Below, piece after piece: positions 30,834 to 34,525 of a stretch of 34,525 nucleotides of DNA (position 1 is the stretch's first letter; each line of letters starts with the position of its first letter). Origin of the DNA: RGIG3009 sp045596745. GTDB lineage: Bacteria; Bacillota; Clostridia; Oscillospirales; Acutalibacteraceae. Position numbers and translations under genes: made by a program. The stretch spans positions 1 to 34,525 of the forward strand of contig JAZODA010000025.1 in NCBI GenBank assembly GCA_045596745.1, given 5' to 3'. The notes beneath the pieces were generated by a model. It did not search any database. It was not told where the DNA came from and was given only the letters and a program-made list of their open reading frames with translations.

Positions 30834-32318
30834 ATGCCGCCCAGAAGACACGCGCGCAGGCAACAGAAAAACAAAAAAGGGTTGCTTGCGTTTGTTGCGA
30901 TTGCCGCTACGGTTGCTACGGTGCTGGCCGGTTGGGGTATGGTGACCGGTATTGGTGCGCTGATTGATTATTTCCAAGGCGGTGAGGGGGGACCTGAAAC
31001 GTCTGCTCCCACCACGACCCATTCCACCTTCCCGAATCAGCCGAACATTCCCGACAGTCCCGACGCGCCCAAGGTGGTGGCGACTGCCACGGTGGGCAGC
31101 TCCGGCGATATTCTGATTCACAACGGTGTGCGGCAGTCGGGGTACGATTCCGCAACCGGTAAACACGATTTCACCGATTCGTTTGCCTGGCTGCAGCCGT
31201 ATGTCAGCGAGGTGGATTACGCGGTTGTCAACGCGGAGTTTTCCGTCAGCACCGGCAGCAGCTACAGCTCGCTTCCGTTCCGTGTCCCGACCGAGGTTGT
31301 CAAGGCGCTGAAGGATTGCGGCTACGATATGGGGCTTACCGCCAACAACCACATTGCGGACGGCGGCACCTCCGGTATGAAAAAGACGATGGATACCCTT
31401 GCGGAGTACGGTATGGACTTTACCGGTACGCGGTACAATTCCTCCGACAGCCGCTATTTCATCAAAGAGGTCAACGGCATTAAGATTGGTGTGGTCAACT
31501 ACACCTACGGCAGCTACTGGAACACCAACGGCTTCTCTGCCAACAACCTGACCGCGTTCTACAGCGATGCGGAGGGTCTCATCCGTTCGATGCGCGAGGA
31601 CGGCGCGGAGCTGGTTTATCTGTATATCCACTGGGGCGAAGAGTATTCGCTGGCGCCCAACGGCACGCAGGAACAGATTGCACAGAAAATGTGCGATTTG
31701 GGCGTGGACGTTATCGTCGGCGGTCATCCGCATAAGATTCAGCCGTTGGAGCTCATTACCAGCACCGACGGTAGCCACCACACCGTGTGCCTCTATTCCA
31801 GCGGCAACCTGTTGTCGGGTCAGCACGTGGAATGTATGGCAGGCGGTACGCGCGCCAACAGCCCGTCCTGCTATCAGGATTCGTGGCACCACGCCGGCTG
31901 TGATTACCCCGACGTGGCGGACAGAACGCAGGATACTCACCGTCTGGAGCATGGCACCAACTGCAACGATAACGGTCATACCGAGGACGGCTTGCTGTTC
32001 AACGTGACCGCGACCAAGTTCGAGGACGGTACGGTGATGGTGACATCGGTGGACGCGCTTCCTGTGTGGTGCATGGGCAGAGGCTTTGTGCGTGCTTCCT
32101 ATCCCACCAACAGCTACTTCAAGGAGTACACGCTGGTTCCGCTGGAAAAGGGTGTGAATTTGAAAGAGAAGTACGGTCTGACCGATGCGGAAGCGACCGA
32201 AGCAGGCTACTCCTACGACCGTACGATGGAGCTGGTCGGCGACGGCATCAAGAACATCAACGCGGTGTGCCGGAAGAATGTTGACGATTACGTCAAAGCG
32301 CACACAAGTTCCAAATAA
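30834..32318 (+). CDS. CapA-family protein (PGA_cap metallophosphatase-like)
   Basis: A 494-residue membrane-anchored protein: basic N-terminus, one membrane span (about 17-45), a Thr/Pro linker (about 50-75), then a CapA/PGA_cap domain. The domain shows GDILIHNGV, VVNAEFSVS (usually N-x-E), LTANNHIADGG, YIHWGEEYS and VGGHPHKIQPLE, the metal-site motifs of this calcineurin-like family. CapA proteins take part in poly-gamma-glutamate capsule export, but many clostridial members have no capB/C partner, as here, and their role is open. The ATG at 30834 has AGGAGG upstream; an earlier in-frame ATG at 30801 has no such site. Confidence 0.92.
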   Translation: MPPRRHARRQQKNKKGLLAFVAIAATVATVLAGWGMVTGIGALIDYFQGGEGGPETSAPTTTHSTFPNQPNIPDSPDAPKVVATATVGSSGDILIHNGVRQSGYDSATGKHDFTDSFAWLQPYVSEVDYAVVNAEFSVSTGSSYSSLPFRVPTEVVKALKDCGYDMGLTANNHIADGGTSGMKKTMDTLAEYGMDFTGTRYNSSDSRYFIKEVNGIKIGVVNYTYGSYWNTNGFSANNLTAFYSDAEGLIRSMREDGAELVYLYIHWGEEYSLAPNGTQEQIAQKMCDLGVDVIVGGHPHKIQPLELITSTDGSHHTVCLYSSGNLLSGQHVECMAGGTRANSPSCYQDSWHHAGCDYPDVADRTQDTHRLEHGTNCNDNGHTEDGLLFNVTATKFEDGTVMVTSVDALPVWCMGRGFVRASYPTNSYFKEYTLVPLEKGVNLKEKYGLTDAEATEAGYSYDRTMELVGDGIKNINAVCRKNVDDYVKAHTSSK

Positions 32319-32324
32319 AACAAA

Positions 32325-32352
32325 GCGAGCCGGTTCGAGAGAACCGGCTCGC
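32325..32352. terminator. Bidirectional terminator
   Basis: A perfect 12-bp GC-rich stem (32325-32336 with 32341-32352) has a GAGA loop. ATTTT follows on the plus strand and TTTG on the minus strand, serving the two convergent genes. Confidence 0.9.
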
Positions 32353-32359
32353 ATTTTCG

Positions 32360-34165
32360 TTATTGTTGCGGAGTGATGTCGGCGGCGTACAGATGAACGT
32401 CGGGTGCGCCGTTGGTTTCCAGCCATTCGACGGATACCTCGCGCGCTTCGATATTCAGCGGCACCTTGACCAGTGCGTGGAAGTTGTTTTCCACACGCGC
32501 CACCTCGCGCCCGTCGGCGTAGACCACAAAGGATTTGACGATGGGGGCGGCAACGCGCACGGGACGGAAGTCCTTGCCGGTGTGCAGCTTCATGGCGAAC
32601 ACACGCATTTTCAGGTTGTCCGAAATGGAGTAGCGTTCAAAATCGGGGTCGAAACGCAGGCGAAGCCGTCCAAGCTTCTGCGGTGTGTCGAACGTAAAGG
32701 TCAGGCGCGAGCCGAGCGGCTGGCGGATGCCGACGATGTCCTCCTTTTTGCGAGGACGCTCGCGTCCGTCAAGCAGGCGTTCGCGCTCCTCGTCGGACAG
32801 ATTGAACTTGGCAGAGCGAGTCAGTGCCGAGGGCTCGTTGAGCAGATGGGGGAGAAATACGCCCTCGTCCATCAGTGTTTTTTGAATCTCGCTGTAGAAC
32901 GCGGCGGCCGTTTTGCGTGGTGAAATGCCCTCGCGCACCGCCACCGCGGCGGCACAGCCTGCCGCCTGACCCAGCAGGGCGCAGGTCGCCATCACACGGG
33001 TGGAGGAAAGCGCTACGTGGGTAACGCTGATGTTGCGGCCCGCGAACATCAGATTGTCGATGTTTTTGGAATACAGGCAACGCAGCGGAATGCCGTACGG
33101 TTCGGTCACGGGAATCATCACCGTGGCAAAGTTGGTCTGGTCGTTTTTTCGCATACCGTAGGGGTTGTGATCGTCCAGCGGCCAGCCGCCGAATGCAACC
33201 TCGTCCTCAAAATGACCGCCGCTGCGCACATCGGCTTCGGTGAGGATATAATCACCGATATAGCGACGGGATTCGCGCTTGCCGGGCAGGAAGCCGACCC
33301 ATTCCAGCTCCCAGTTTTCCATACCGTGGTCGCCGTAGTTTTTGATGTGATCCCACACGCCGTAAATCGAGGCGAGCAGCTCTTTGCGTACGCGGTCGGA
33401 ATCCAGAATGCTGTTGCCCTCGCCGCCGAGCTCCACCCACCACAGGTTACCGCCGCTGGTGGCGATGGTGTGGCTGCGGTTGAGATGATGCTCGGTCTGC
33501 AGGGCGTCGCCCTCAAAGCAGGAGTCGTCGGGGTAGACGTTGGCAAACGGCGGAGGTGTGAATTTCACCGGATGGTCGGTCTCGCGTGCGGCGAGAATGA
33601 TGGACATACCCATTGTGCGGGTGTCTGCCACATCCTGTGCCAGCGTTTCGTCAAATTCCTCGTGAGCCTCGCGTCCGTGGCGGTATTCCGCACCGACAAG
33701 CGGGGCCAAAATGCTGTCGCCCGAGCAATCCATAAACAGCGAGGCGCGGACAGTATAATAGGTGTATGTCGTCAGCTGCCAGCCGGTCACCGACGTGATG
33801 CGGCCGTTTTCGCAGGCGGCATCCAGGCAGGTGGTGTTCAGAAGAAGCGTGATGTTGTCGTTTTCTGCCAGCATACCGTACAGCGTGGCATCCAACTGCG
33901 AATGGTTTAAGGTGGGGTTGTAGTAGATGTTGCGCTCCTCAAACTCGGAAATCAGACCGGTTTCGCGGTCGTACGTGCCTTTGGCGCCGCGCACCCACAT
34001 ACGCACCTCGGAGGAGGCGTTGCCGCCGAGCATCGGACGATCCTGCATCAGCACGACTTTGGTGCCGTGACGCGCCGCTTCCAGCGCGGCAAACGAGCCG
34101 GACAGACCGCCGCCGATGATGCACAAGTCACAGGAAATAACCGTTTCGGGCAGTGTACGATTCAT
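32360..34165 (-). CDS. FAD-dependent oxidoreductase (FAD_oxidored family)
   Basis: A 601-residue flavoprotein with an N-terminal dinucleotide-binding motif CIIGGGLSGSFAALEAAR (GxGxxG at 18-23), the GGNASSEVRMW motif after the second strand, a MDCSGDSILA motif and a late FAD loop (NLMFAGRNISVTHVA). The C-terminal 130 residues form a probable beta-sandwich. This architecture matches PF12831-type oxidoreductases, often found with sugar-degradation genes; its substrate is unknown. The ATG at 34165 is preceded by AAGGGG. An upstream extension to 34222 is discarded because it overlaps the promoter. No signal peptide is present. Confidence 0.9.
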   Translation of the reverse strand: MNRTLPETVISCDLCIIGGGLSGSFAALEAARHGTKVVLMQDRPMLGGNASSEVRMWVRGAKGTYDRETGLISEFEERNIYYNPTLNHSQLDATLYGMLAENDNITLLLNTTCLDAACENGRITSVTGWQLTTYTYYTVRASLFMDCSGDSILAPLVGAEYRHGREAHEEFDETLAQDVADTRTMGMSIILAARETDHPVKFTPPPFANVYPDDSCFEGDALQTEHHLNRSHTIATSGGNLWWVELGGEGNSILDSDRVRKELLASIYGVWDHIKNYGDHGMENWELEWVGFLPGKRESRRYIGDYILTEADVRSGGHFEDEVAFGGWPLDDHNPYGMRKNDQTNFATVMIPVTEPYGIPLRCLYSKNIDNLMFAGRNISVTHVALSSTRVMATCALLGQAAGCAAAVAVREGISPRKTAAAFYSEIQKTLMDEGVFLPHLLNEPSALTRSAKFNLSDEERERLLDGRERPRKKEDIVGIRQPLGSRLTFTFDTPQKLGRLRLRFDPDFERYSISDNLKMRVFAMKLHTGKDFRPVRVAAPIVKSFVVYADGREVARVENNFHALVKVPLNIEAREVSVEWLETNGAPDVHLYAADITPQQ

Positions 34166-34195
34166 AGTCAGAACCCCTTTTTGCGTGATACTTTT

Positions 34196-34224
34196 ACTGT
34201 ACCACGATTTTCGGATGAACACAA
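34196..34224 (-). promoter_or_regulatory. Possible promoter of the FAD oxidoreductase gene
   Basis: On the minus strand, TTGTGT and TACAGT are separated by 17 bases. The match is modest. Confidence 0.4.
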
Positions 34225-34238
34225 TACATTTGTGAAGT

Positions 34239-34272
34239 AAAAAAGCTCCAAGCCGATTGGCTTGGAGCTTTT
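34239..34272 (-). terminator. Terminator of tRNA-Gln
   Basis: A perfect 14-bp stem (34241-34254 with 34259-34272) has a 4-base loop and six T on the minus strand. It begins at the tRNA CCA end. Confidence 0.92.
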
Positions 34273-34345
34273 GGCTGCGGAACTAGGAATCGAACCTAGA
34301 CAAAGAGATTCAGAGACTCTCGTGCTACCTTTACACAATTCCGCA
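34272..34345 (-). tRNA. tRNA-Gln (anticodon CTG)
   Basis: Acceptor TGCGGAA pairs with TTCCGCA, followed by discriminator G and an encoded CCA. The anticodon loop CTCTGAA gives CTG. The T-arm GGTTCGATTCC is intact. One T-T mismatch closes the anticodon stem. Confidence 0.95.
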
Positions 34346-34375
34346 AAATTGCGCTCGCTGTTGCAAGCAGGACTT

Positions 34376-34403
34376 ATTATACCCCAAATTTCGCATTTGT
34401 CAA
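34376..34403 (-). promoter_or_regulatory. Promoter of tRNA-Gln
   Basis: On the minus strand, a perfect TTGACA and a perfect TATAAT are separated by 16 bases, about 30 bases upstream of the tRNA. Confidence 0.82.
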
Positions 34404-34444
34404 GAGATTTTGCAAAACTTTTGACATTTTTTTGCCATAAAAAT

Positions 34445-34471
34445 GACGCCCGAGGGAATTCCTCGGGCGTC
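34445..34471 (-). terminator. Terminator of the partial gene at the right edge
   Basis: A perfect 11-bp stem (34445-34455 with 34461-34471) has a 5-base loop and is followed by ATTTTTAT on the minus strand. Confidence 0.92.
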
Positions 34472-34486
34472 TCTCGGTTTCGGTGA

Positions 34487-34525
34487 TTATTTCAGACCCT
34501 GCTCGTAAGCCTGGATCATCTTCTT
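34487..34525 (-). CDS. C-terminal end of an unidentified protein
   Basis: Twelve codons (KKMIQAYEQGLK) and a TAA stop read in from the right edge, followed by a strong terminator 15 bases later. The segment is too short to name. Confidence 0.7.
   Translation of the reverse strand, partial: KKMIQAYEQGLK

Overview
This is chromosomal sequence from a Gram-positive anaerobe, most likely an uncultured member of the Clostridia (Oscillospirales/Ruminococcaceae-like). The reasons are strong AGGAGG-type ribosome sites, many promoters of the form TTGACA-(16/17)-TATAAT, lipoproteins and surface proteins with threonine-rich linkers, LuxS, and short intergenic gaps with hairpin terminators. No ribosomal RNA, phage structural genes, transposase or CRISPR array is visible. 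Most of the window looks GC-rich. Two stretches are visibly AT-richer and look acquired: a restriction-modification operon (about 16.5-20.5 kb) and a small lipoprotein cassette (about 28.1-30.6 kb).

Layout. 1-4.1 kb (minus): a phosphohexose mutase cut by the window edge, a TatD nuclease and methionyl-tRNA synthetase. 4.2-7.3 kb (plus): an apparently leaderless RluA-type pseudouridine synthase overlapping luxS, then a membrane-anchored M23 peptidase. 7.3-13.1 kb (minus): a PIG-L deacetylase under a ROK repressor with an evident operator, a Na/Pi-cotransporter/PhoU protein, and a two-copy NlpC/P60-like lipoprotein. 13.2-16.4 kb: a membrane-anchored TIR-domain protein with a duplicated ectodomain (plus), facing an HTH/P-loop kinase/CYTH fusion (minus). 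16.5-20.5 kb (minus): a four-gene operon of a small HTH protein, an m5C methyltransferase, a DUF3883-like nuclease and a second m5C methyltransferase, next to tRNA-Leu. 20.8-26.2 kb (plus): an operon of a GHL10-type lipoprotein, a GHL10-like/amidase fusion and biotin ligase. 26.2-32.3 kb (plus): fucI, the repeat-rich lipoprotein cassette and a CapA-family protein. 32.4-34.5 kb (minus): an FAD-dependent oxidoreductase, tRNA-Gln and the end of another gene.

Two areas stand out. The first is 13.2-20.5 kb, where a TIR effector-like membrane protein, a nucleotide-handling kinase/CYTH regulator and a restriction-modification operon sit together; this is a plausible defence neighbourhood, with any functional link inferred. 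The second is 28.0-30.7 kb. A 2.6 kb block is bounded by 95-bp near-identical direct repeats of the fucI 3' end and terminator. It contains two tandem terminator-promoter-leader-lipoprotein cassettes and five copies of a 27-nt repeat, four of them hairpins whose arms differ but still pair. This looks like a recently inserted and amplified module.
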